This document shows, piece by piece, positions 44,722 through 52,303 of a DNA stretch of 58,500 nt. The notes under the pieces are model-generated. The model was given only the letters and a program-made list of their open reading frames with translations, was not told where the DNA came from and searched no databases. Position 1 is the first letter of the stretch; the number at the start of each line of letters is the position of its first letter. A program made the position numbers and the translations under genes. Source of the DNA: Verrucomicrobiales bacterium (GTDB lineage: Bacteria; Verrucomicrobiota; Verrucomicrobiia; Limisphaerales; F1-12-MAGs170); the NCBI GenBank assembly GCA_005777315.1, contig SXMN01000094.1, positions 1 to 58,500 of the forward strand, given 5' to 3'.

Positions 44722-45639
44722 GTGCCAGAATTTCCGCCAACACAGCCGCCGCCTGCGGTTACAAAACTCGCGACACTTTTGCGGCGGCTTGGCAGCTCTC
44801 TGCTGTTATGGGGTGTTGTCCTGGGCTCGATCTTCTCGGGAAACAGGTTGGTCGCGGACTATTTGTTTCTGGGGCTGATGATGTTGATTGCCTGGCTGGG
44901 GTTGCGGGAGTTTTACGACATGGCGGAAAAGCGAGGGTTGGCGTGCTTCCGCGTCATGGGAATTGCCGGCGGACTTCTGCTGATGGCCAGCACGTTTTAT
45001 TATGTCACCCGGACCCGCAGTTTTGTCCTGCCACCGGCCAAGGCGAACGATTTTGAGACCAGCATCATCGTGATCTTCGTGCTGGGGCTTTGTGTACGGC
45101 AGTTGATCTCGAAATCGAACACCGCCGGATTGATGGCTGTTTCCACCACGCTCTTTGGGCTGATGTACGTTCCGTGGCTTCTGAACTTCATCCAGAAGAT
45201 CAATTTCTTTCCTCGAATCGAAGGCCAGTATTACGTCCTGTATTTTATTCTGGTGACGAAGTTCAGCGACATGGGCGCCTACTGCGTCGGTTCATTGATC
45301 GGTCGTCACAAGATGATTCCCCGGATAAGTCCGAACAAGACATGGGAAGGATTTGCCGGGGCGATTCTTTTCTCTGTCGGTGGAAGTCTGGGGTATGCGC
45401 AGCTCGCGAAAACACATCTTGTAGGGATGAACCTCTTTCATGCGGTCGTACTCGGCGTGATTCTGAGCGTGGCCGCCGTGGTGGGTGATCTGATCGAATC
45501 ACTATTCAAGCGTGAAGCCGGAGTGAAGGATTCCGGACGTTTCTTTCCCGGCATCGGAGGCATGCTGGATTTGATGGACAGTCTGCTGTTCAATGCGCCG
45601 CTGATGTATTTGTATCTGCGGCATGTTCTGACCCATTAG
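44722..45639 (+). CDS. cdsA: Phosphatidate cytidylyltransferase
   Basis: Makes CDP-diacylglycerol from phosphatidic acid and CTP in the inner membrane. 305 aa from a GTG at 44722, about eight helices. The family signature near the C-terminus is SLFKREAGVKDSGRFFPGIG followed by GMLDLMDSLL. The first half (SxxKR...KD) is canonical; the usual HGGxxDRxD reads IGGMLDLMD, so the His and Arg are changed. TKFSDMGAYCVGSLIGRHKM and ISPNKTWEGFAGA also match. dxr follows 11 bp downstream, a common pairing in many bacteria. Confidence 0.92.
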   Translation: MPEFPPTQPPPAVTKLATLLRRLGSSLLLWGVVLGSIFSGNRLVADYLFLGLMMLIAWLGLREFYDMAEKRGLACFRVMGIAGGLLLMASTFYYVTRTRSFVLPPAKANDFETSIIVIFVLGLCVRQLISKSNTAGLMAVSTTLFGLMYVPWLLNFIQKINFFPRIEGQYYVLYFILVTKFSDMGAYCVGSLIGRHKMIPRISPNKTWEGFAGAILFSVGGSLGYAQLAKTHLVGMNLFHAVVLGVILSVAAVVGDLIESLFKREAGVKDSGRFFPGIGGMLDLMDSLLFNAPLMYLYLRHVLTH

Positions 45640-45650
45640 CACTCGATTAA

Positions 45651-46799
45651 ATGAAGCGCGTTGTATTACTCGGCAGCACTGGATCAATCGGCACCAGCAC
45701 CGCCAAGGTGGCCCTGGATCTTCCGGACAGAATCCGACTGGTCGGGCTCGCCGCGGGCAACAATGCAAAGCTGCTGGCGGATCAGGCGCGTCAGCACTGT
45801 CCAGAAGCGGTTTCCATCACAGATCCAGCTCAAGCGACCAAACTCCGGGAGGCATTCGGAGATTCGATGGAGGTTCATCAAGGGAGCGAGGGCTTGATCA
45901 AGCTGGCGACGCTCCCCTCGGCAGATATCGTGCTGATCGCGATTGTAGGAACGGCGGGATTACAGCCAGCACTGGCCGCAATTCGCGCGGGCAAGGACAT
46001 CGCGGTTGCTTCCAAGGAAATTCTGGTGATGGCCGGAGAAATCGTCATGAGCGAAGCGCGAAAGCATGGCGTGCGAGTGCTTGCCGTGGACAGTGAGCAT
46101 TCCGCAATCTTCCAGTGCTTGGATGGCAAACCCTCCAGTTCGGTGCGAAACCTCTGGCTCACTGCGTCGGGCGGACCTTTTCGGAGCAAGACCGACTGGC
46201 CGAAGGAGAGTTTCAGGGACATCACTGTTGAACGGGCATTGAAACATCCTTCGTGGGTCATGGGGCGCAAGATCACGCTCGATTCAGCCACGCTGTTCAA
46301 CAAAGGGCTGGAGATGATCGAGGCGCGCTGGCTTTTCGACATCGAAATGGGGCGCGTGCAGGTGCTGGTTCATCCCCAGAGCATCGTTCACTCGATGGTT
46401 GAATTCATCGATGGTTCGATCATCGCGCAGTTATCCACACCGGACATGTGCCTGCCGATTCAATATGCATTAACCTATCCAGACCGCGTTTTGAACGAGC
46501 GGGTGCAGACGAATCTCGCAAAGCTTGGCCAGCTTACGTTCGAGGAACCCGACCTTGGCCGTTTCCCGGCGCTCAAGCTGGCGCGTCACGCGGGGGAAGT
46601 GGGCGGAACGTTGCCCGCAGTCTTGAACGCCGCGAACGAGGTGGCGGTGGAAGCGTTTTGGGACAATCGCATTTCTTTTGATCAGATTCCAGAAGTGGTG
46701 GGGCGGACATTGGATCGCCACCGTGTCGTGGAGCATCCAGACCTGGATCAAATCCTCGCTGCGGATGGTTGGGCCAGAACCAACGCAGTTGTGGGTTAG
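45651..46799 (+). CDS. dxr: 1-deoxy-D-xylulose 5-phosphate reductoisomerase
   Basis: Second enzyme of the MEP isoprenoid pathway; makes 2-C-methyl-D-erythritol 4-phosphate with NADPH. 382 aa, normal length. NADPH fold GSTGSIGTSTAKVAL near residue 7; substrate region KEILVMAGEIVM, VDSEHSAIFQCL (metal Asp and Glu), LTASGGPFRSKTDWPKE, HPSWVMGRKITLDSATLFNK and GLEMIEARWLF. All catalytic segments are present. Co-transcribed with cdsA. Its stop overlaps the stop of the convergent RDD gene by 4 bp. Confidence 0.97.
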   Translation: MKRVVLLGSTGSIGTSTAKVALDLPDRIRLVGLAAGNNAKLLADQARQHCPEAVSITDPAQATKLREAFGDSMEVHQGSEGLIKLATLPSADIVLIAIVGTAGLQPALAAIRAGKDIAVASKEILVMAGEIVMSEARKHGVRVLAVDSEHSAIFQCLDGKPSSSVRNLWLTASGGPFRSKTDWPKESFRDITVERALKHPSWVMGRKITLDSATLFNKGLEMIEARWLFDIEMGRVQVLVHPQSIVHSMVEFIDGSIIAQLSTPDMCLPIQYALTYPDRVLNERVQTNLAKLGQLTFEEPDLGRFPALKLARHAGEVGGTLPAVLNAANEVAVEAFWDNRISFDQIPEVVGRTLDRHRVVEHPDLDQILAADGWARTNAVVG

Positions 46800-48340
46800 A
46801 TCAAGGATGTGCCGCTGGGCACCCGGACGACGATCGTGCCAGCGATCATGTCATGCCACGATTGCGTGTCCCGATCCCAGCCGACCCAGAAGAATCCTAG
46901 GAAGAGCACCAGTCCTGAAAAGAAACTGGAAAGGCTGCGAACCAGGGCCACGGAGAAATTCACCGGAGCGCCGTTCAGACGCACGACCTTGATCCCCATG
47001 ACAACGCCCCCGATCGTGGTGCCTTTCCAAGTCCACATCGTCACATGATACGCCACCCACAGGAGGAGAAAGAAGGGACCTGTCAGCGAAATGAGCAGTG
47101 AGAGCAGGATAAAATCGAGGAAGGTTGCCAGGAATCTTCGCCAGAATCCCGCCCGCGGCATCACCACCAACTCCAGAGGTGGCGCGGTGGAAACTCCAGG
47201 AGGAACGTCGCTCGGAGTTGCTGAACCGGCGGTTGTCGAGGCACTCATTACCACGACCGGTGGAGGCGTGAACGGGACTCTCGAGTCTTCACGGCGCATG
47301 GCGCGGAACGCAGCAAGCACCACACCCCCGAGTCCGAGCAAGGTGGCGAATCCCCAGGCGAGGTAGCCCACCACGGGAATCATGTAGATGACACAGAATA
47401 GCGCCGCTCCCAGGAGGAGCATGAGCAGGAGTGCTCCACCTTCGGGCTTGAACTGGCGGATCAACTGTTGCCCCGTGTAGGAGTACACAGCGGTCTTACC
47501 GACGAGAAAGGCCAGGATGGTGGCGCAGGCAAGAAGGAAGATCACGGGGATGCCGACCACTGTTATCAATAAGAGGACCGCTAGCGGGGCAATCAGCAAG
47601 GCTGCCAGCACTCCGGTGAAAAAGGCTCCCACAGGCCGATCCTGCATGGCGAGGACAGAAGCCTGCACAGGACGCGGGAAGAGCAGTGCCATCATCGCGT
47701 AAACCAGGAGGAATAATCCGAAGACACCCCACACCCACGGAACCTGTGGGGGCAACGGACGCGCAAGGAACACGCCTTGGGTCACCCACTGCTGCAACCA
47801 ACCGAAGTCAGGCAATGCCTGGTTCAGGCTCACAAAATAGCGTTCGCCCCCGATCATGGATCCAGCGTCTTCGTCAAAGGGGCCGCCAATCACAACTGCT
47901 TCCCGATGAATGTTCGCATCCGGGCCCAGTTTCACTCCGCCAAGCACCACAACGAGGTTGCCTTGAATCTCGCCATTCACTTCGGCTGTCCCTGAGATCA
48001 CGACGACATCGTGGCGTACGATGCCATCAATCTTCGCGTCACCGGCGATGACGACAACATTGTCTTTCGTTTCCTCGCGCTGAACGACAACTGGCCGCCC
48101 GATCTCCACCACCTCGCGATTGTGGCGTTTGGCACGAATGAGATTGCGCTTCCTGACCCCGGTTTTGATGGCGGGCTCGTCAGCTTCGTCACCCTTGTCA
48201 GTCGGTTGGATTACGGCTGGCTCTATGGTTTTCTCCGATGGCGAAGGTTCCTGAGCGACGGCCGTACCCGAGCTTTTCAGGAAACCAAAGCAACTCAAAC
48301 CCAGACAGACGAAGAGGAAGGTGAAACAGGCTTGCTTCAT
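46796..48340 (-). CDS. RDD-family membrane protein with bactofilin-like exported N-terminus
   Basis: 514 aa. Signal peptide or first helix at about 1-28. Residues about 85-165 are beta-rich with repeated short strands (NVVVIAGDAKIDGIVRHDVV, VISGTAEVNGEIQGNLVVVL, GGVKLGPDANIHREAVVIGG), the periodic pattern of a bactofilin-like or polymer-forming beta-solenoid. Then a block of about four helices (205-350), a Pro/Ser-rich linker, and the RDD domain (about 405-505): AGFWRRFLATFLDFILLSLL and WKGTTIGGVVMGIKVVRLNG. Third gene of a minus-strand block behind an ECF sigma factor, so it is probably under that factor's control. Confidence 0.82.
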   Translation of the reverse strand: MKQACFTFLFVCLGLSCFGFLKSSGTAVAQEPSPSEKTIEPAVIQPTDKGDEADEPAIKTGVRKRNLIRAKRHNREVVEIGRPVVVQREETKDNVVVIAGDAKIDGIVRHDVVVISGTAEVNGEIQGNLVVVLGGVKLGPDANIHREAVVIGGPFDEDAGSMIGGERYFVSLNQALPDFGWLQQWVTQGVFLARPLPPQVPWVWGVFGLFLLVYAMMALLFPRPVQASVLAMQDRPVGAFFTGVLAALLIAPLAVLLLITVVGIPVIFLLACATILAFLVGKTAVYSYTGQQLIRQFKPEGGALLLMLLLGAALFCVIYMIPVVGYLAWGFATLLGLGGVVLAAFRAMRREDSRVPFTPPPVVVMSASTTAGSATPSDVPPGVSTAPPLELVVMPRAGFWRRFLATFLDFILLSLLISLTGPFFLLLWVAYHVTMWTWKGTTIGGVVMGIKVVRLNGAPVNFSVALVRSLSSFFSGLVLFLGFFWVGWDRDTQSWHDMIAGTIVVRVPSGTSLI

Positions 48341-48344
48341 AGGA

Positions 48345-48806
48345 TTAATGCCTTTGAGCTGCCACGCGGAAGCAGGCGGTGCCGAGGGCGACGCAACTGA
48401 GGTACATCATGAAGACGACTGAAGCAGCACCGATGATCCAGGACTGCTCGAGACTTTGCAAAGCGAGCATGGCGGCGATTGAGAGTGTCGCGACCAGGTC
48501 CAGTAGTGGGCTGAGTGCGTGCAGATAATTTCCAGCGACATTTGCCGTATGATCCATCAACTGCCACTTCGACATGCTCCTCAGCACAAGCAAAAGCGCC
48601 CCCCCGCAAGCCAGCGCCGCCGGGAGAAGCAGCATACGTGCTGTGAACGGCCACTCCGTCCATGCCTGCTTCCACCAGCACCGCTTCCGTTCTTCAATAC
48701 TCTTCAGGACATCCGGGATGAGGTTTGCTGGAGCCTGATGTTCCGGAAGTTTCAGCAGTTCCTTGTGGATGAGTTCAGCCAGTATTTCTTGGTGAGTCTT
48801 GTTCAT
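48345..48806 (-). CDS. Membrane protein, possible anti-sigma factor
   Basis: 153 aa. A soluble N-terminus of about 50 residues (HQEILAELIHKELLKLPEHQ, then IPDVLKSIEERKRCWWKQAW) precedes two to three membrane helices (about 55-75, 95-118, 120-145). The position between an ECF sigma gene (11 bp upstream) and the RDD gene (4 bp downstream) is where an anti-sigma factor usually lies, and the short cytosolic head plus membrane helices fits. I see no zinc-binding anti-sigma motif (HxxxCxxC), so the role is inferred from context only. Confidence 0.75.
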   Translation of the reverse strand: MNKTHQEILAELIHKELLKLPEHQAPANLIPDVLKSIEERKRCWWKQAWTEWPFTARMLLLPAALACGGALLLVLRSMSKWQLMDHTANVAGNYLHALSPLLDLVATLSIAAMLALQSLEQSWIIGAASVVFMMYLSCVALGTACFRVAAQRH

Positions 48807-48816
48807 GGCAGGTTGC

Positions 48817-49452
48817 TCAGGCTAGGAGCGCTTGTGTGTAGCGCATCGGATTGGATTTGTTCATTGCCGGCTTCGTCGTGTTGACGACGGATGGCGCTTT
48901 GTATTGCTCGAACTCGTCATCATCCCCGAGAGTGAGATCGAGTTTCTTGCGCAGGGCTTCCCGGCCTCGAAAGATATCGGTCTTCACCTTCGCAAGGGAG
49001 ATGCGAAGTTTGGATGCAATTTCCTCATAGCCGAGATTCTCAAAGTGGAAGAGCACGAGAGGAACGCGCTGTGCCGGTGGAAGTTTTTGGAGCGCGTCTT
49101 CCAGCAGCCGTCTTTGATCCGCTTCATTGGCCTGATGGCTTGTGGTTTCCTCGGCGGGGATTTCAAAGATCAGATCGTCCCCGCCATCCGGAGAGAGCAT
49201 CTCCGAGAAGAACCGCCAACGCGCACGATAACGAGTGAGGTGGTTGAGGCAAAGGTTGCGGGTCACCGTCTTGAGCCAGCCTCCAACGGTGGGGCTTTGG
49301 GAGAGGTCGCTGAAGCGCTCGTAGGCCTTGAGGAACACCTCCTGAGAGATGTCCTTCGCGTCGGTCTCGTTCCCGAGAAGCCTGACGGCGGTGCTGAATA
49401 CCATGTTCTGGTACGCTTGCATGAACTCTGCGAACTGGTTCGTTTCTGTCAT
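48817..49452 (-). CDS. ECF-type RNA polymerase sigma factor
   Basis: 211 aa from the ATG at 49452; the frame runs to 49593, but that part is not sigma-like. Region 2: FAEFMQAYQNMVFSTAVRLL, GNETDAKDISQEVFLKAYER, GWLKTVTRNLCLNHLTRYRA. Region 4: EDALQKLPPAQRVPLVLFHF, then ENLGYEEIASKLRISLAKVK with the helix-turn-helix, and FRGREALRKKL. A C-terminal tail of about 40 residues after the HTH is longer than usual. It heads a three-gene block with a possible membrane anti-sigma factor and an RDD protein. Confidence 0.94.
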   Translation of the reverse strand: MTETNQFAEFMQAYQNMVFSTAVRLLGNETDAKDISQEVFLKAYERFSDLSQSPTVGGWLKTVTRNLCLNHLTRYRARWRFFSEMLSPDGGDDLIFEIPAEETTSHQANEADQRRLLEDALQKLPPAQRVPLVLFHFENLGYEEIASKLRISLAKVKTDIFRGREALRKKLDLTLGDDDEFEQYKAPSVVNTTKPAMNKSNPMRYTQALLA

Positions 49453-49596
49453 TGGCTGTGCCGGTTGCTTATCGGCGCATTCTAGCCCAAGGACACGCGC
49501 TGACGCAAAGGAGTTGCAGAAAAGATTGAATTCTCTGACTTCAATGCTCCCTGAAAAACCACTTGGCAAGCGGCTCCCCCGGCAAATACTCACCGC

Positions 49597-51504
49597 ATGG
49601 CAAATGTATCGGCGCGCAGCGCCAAGTTAAGGGCAGCCCAAATCGCGGGAACTGGAAAACTTTCATCCGATCGGACAATCCAGACCCGGACTGGGATCGT
49701 CATTGGCATCGAAGGTGGCGGAACACGGACTGTGGCGCTGGCTGTTGATGAGTCTGGAAGCATCGTTCGAAGAGTTGAAACCGGTCCGGCTAATCTCCGA
49801 CTTCTGACAGACATGAAACTCCGGCGACGGTTAGCGGAAGTTGCCGCGGAATGTCCGTCTCCAGATGCGTTGGCGATATGCCTTGCAGGCGCGCGGAATG
49901 ACCAAGATCGGGCCAGGATTCGTGAAGCTGCCGCACGGGTCTGGCCGGGGGTGGCTTGTCATGCCACGAACGATCTGGAGAGCGCCCTGTCGGCTGGAGA
50001 ACATGCCGGACCCGAAGTTGCTCGATTGCTGGTGTTGAGCGGCACAGGTTCCTGTTGTTACGGCCGCGCGCGAGATGGTAAAGAAGCGAAGATCGGCGGC
50101 TGGGGGCACATTCTGGGGGACAAAGGGAGTGGCTATGAGATCGGTCTCAGAGCGCTCAAGGCTGTTGTTTACTATCTCGATCGGGATGGAGTGTGGCCGG
50201 CTCTTGGCCAACGATTGCTCCGCAAACTTCAACTCAACTCTCCAGACGACCTGATTGGGTGGGTGCAGCAGGCTGGCAAGGAAGAGATCGCCGCGCTGGC
50301 GTTGGAGGTTTTTCAAGCTTCACAACAACGGGATCGCATCGCGCAGGACATCTTGAAAGGCGCCGCGCACAGTCTCGCGAAGGATGCGGTCGCTTGCGCG
50401 AAGAAACTGGCACCGAGAGGTGGCAAAGTTGAGTTCGTTTTCGCCGGCGGTGTGCTGATCCAGCAGTCCCGTTTCAGGCGGCAAATTGCACGATTGATTT
50501 CTGCATCGTGGGGTGAATGCAGTTGCGTTCCGCTAAACCGCGAAAGCGTCTGGGGAGCTGTGATGCTGGGAAGGAGAATGCTTGAAAAGACAGACTTCGG
50601 GAGCGTTGCGGGAGGTTCAGTCGCAGGACGAACGAAGAATGATGTCTCATTGGTTCCGAATGCAGAATTGCTCCCGGAATCCAGCCGACTGTCCCCCACG
50701 GAGCGCCGCAATCCTCGGTCCTGCCACCTCAATGAGCTTTCGCTCAGGTCCGCAGTCAAGTTGATGCTCAGGGAAGAGGGAGCAGTTGCGGAAAAACTCT
50801 TCACGAAGCAGCGCGAAATCGAGCATGCCGTTGCGCTCATCGTGACGGCCTTCAAGGCCGGAGGGCGACTCTTCTATTTCGGTGCCGGCACAAGCGGACG
50901 GCTTGGGGTTCTCGATGCAAGCGAATGCCCGCCGACTTTCCGCACGCCTCCGGATATGGTTCAGGGCGTGATTGCTGGCGGACGGACCGCGCTGTGGCAG
51001 GCGGTGGAAGGCGCTGAGGATGATGCTTCGGCCGGCGCAGCGGCTGTCCGTTTTCGCAAGGTGACGAGGAAGGATGTGGTTGTGGGAATTGCCGCCAGTG
51101 GACGAACACCATTCGTATGGGGTGCCCTGCAAGCAGCTCGCGCTAGAGGGGCGAAGATCGTCCTCGTCACGTTCAATCCACATCTAAAATTCAAGGCACC
51201 ACTGCAACCCGATGTTGTCATTGATCCAGATTTGGGCCCCGAGATTCTGACTGGTTCCACACGCCTCAAATGCGGCACCGCCACAAAGCTGGTCCTGAAT
51301 ATCTTCACCACGCTCGCGATGACGCAGCTTGGAAAAGTCGTAGGCAACCTGATGGTGGATTTAAACCCGTCGAACGTGAAACTCCGTGACCGCGCCGTTC
51401 GAATCCTTCGGGAACTCACCGGCTCCGATGAAGCGACAGCGCGGCGTTCGCTGGAGCAGGAACGATGGGTGGTCGCTCGCGCGTGGGAGCGATTGCGCCG
51501 TTAA
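49597..51504 (+). CDS. BadF/BadG-type sugar kinase fused to N-acetylmuramic acid 6-phosphate etherase
   Basis: 635 aa, two enzymes in one chain. Residues about 30-335 are an ASKHA ATPase of the BadF/N-acetylglucosamine-kinase type: VIGIEGGGTRTVALAVDESG (phosphate 1), LLVLSGTGSCCYGRARDG and KIGGWGHILGDKGSGYEIGL. Residues about 376-635 are MurQ: ESSRLSPTERRNPRSCHLNE, GAGTSGRLGVLDASECPPTF (catalytic Glu), VEGAEDD (second Glu), GIAASGRTPFVWG, TGSTRLKCGTATKLVLN. MurQ removes lactate from MurNAc-6-P to give GlcNAc-6-P. A fused kinase would make that substrate, so the protein could carry out two successive steps of peptidoglycan recycling. Confidence 0.93.
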   Translation: MANVSARSAKLRAAQIAGTGKLSSDRTIQTRTGIVIGIEGGGTRTVALAVDESGSIVRRVETGPANLRLLTDMKLRRRLAEVAAECPSPDALAICLAGARNDQDRARIREAAARVWPGVACHATNDLESALSAGEHAGPEVARLLVLSGTGSCCYGRARDGKEAKIGGWGHILGDKGSGYEIGLRALKAVVYYLDRDGVWPALGQRLLRKLQLNSPDDLIGWVQQAGKEEIAALALEVFQASQQRDRIAQDILKGAAHSLAKDAVACAKKLAPRGGKVEFVFAGGVLIQQSRFRRQIARLISASWGECSCVPLNRESVWGAVMLGRRMLEKTDFGSVAGGSVAGRTKNDVSLVPNAELLPESSRLSPTERRNPRSCHLNELSLRSAVKLMLREEGAVAEKLFTKQREIEHAVALIVTAFKAGGRLFYFGAGTSGRLGVLDASECPPTFRTPPDMVQGVIAGGRTALWQAVEGAEDDASAGAAAVRFRKVTRKDVVVGIAASGRTPFVWGALQAARARGAKIVLVTFNPHLKFKAPLQPDVVIDPDLGPEILTGSTRLKCGTATKLVLNIFTTLAMTQLGKVVGNLMVDLNPSNVKLRDRAVRILRELTGSDEATARRSLEQERWVVARAWERLRR

Positions 51505-51585
51505 AGCGGACACGACTGGATTCCGCTCTCCTGCCAGGGGTGGTCTTCAGCGTCGAAAGATTGTGGCAGCCGGGATCAACCCCTT

Positions 51586-52176
51586 TCAGAGGTTGCGGAG
51601 GATTCTCTCGTGCAGCACTGCCTGGGCGACAAAGTGTGAGACTCCGGTGGAAAGCGCGATGATAATTGAGGTGACGAGGTAAAGACCCAGGCCTTTGGTT
51701 TGTTCCGGTCGGAGCATCAGAGCGACCCCATGATACAACGCTGAGATCGAGAGCAGAACACCCAGCCCCCAGCAAAGCCATGACGGGATGGCCGGCAAGG
51801 CGTCCAACAAACGCATCAGCACGAGCGGACTGATGCCGTAGGCGACAGCTCCGAACGATTGAAAGAAGAGCGTGCGGATATGAAAACTTTCAGCAACGGC
51901 GTGGAGAACGTAAGCGCTGAAGAACACACAGGCGGTCAAAAGTCCGACTTGAGCGATGGCGTAACGCACGGCAACAGTCTGGGGAATTCTCACCAGGTTT
52001 TCCGCCGCGCCACGTGGTTCGCCCCAGTGCATCAGCGAATAGGCTTCCACGGCGACACAGCCCAGCATCAAGGGCAGAAAAGATACACAGAGAACGAAAA
52101 GAACCCCTCGTTGTGCTTCCGCAATTTTGTTCCACGTGCGGAACGGCGCAAATATCAATGCTATTACCCTGATCAT
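51586..52176 (-). CDS. Yip1-like multi-pass membrane protein
   Basis: 196 aa from the ATG at 52176; the frame opens at 52200. Five membrane helices separated by short loops. The start IRVIALIFAPFRTWNKIAEA recalls the beginning of Yip1-family proteins (a P-x-x-x-W/F segment before the first helix). Residues FQSFGAVAYGISPLVLMRLL and a last helix LGLYLVTSIIIALSTGVSHF complete it. Function unknown in bacteria. Divergent from the large spermidine-synthase-like gene. Confidence 0.7.
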   Translation of the reverse strand: MIRVIALIFAPFRTWNKIAEAQRGVLFVLCVSFLPLMLGCVAVEAYSLMHWGEPRGAAENLVRIPQTVAVRYAIAQVGLLTACVFFSAYVLHAVAESFHIRTLFFQSFGAVAYGISPLVLMRLLDALPAIPSWLCWGLGVLLSISALYHGVALMLRPEQTKGLGLYLVTSIIIALSTGVSHFVAQAVLHERILRNL

Positions 52177-52303
52177 GAGGGCGGCAGTCTGAGGATGCAC
52201 TCGTTGATGACAACGAAATTCAAGCGAGTTTTTGGCAATCCTCTCGTGAGAGGTGATGGAGTTTGACTGGAAGCTTCTCCACAGAGGCCGCTAATCTCCA
52301 CCT

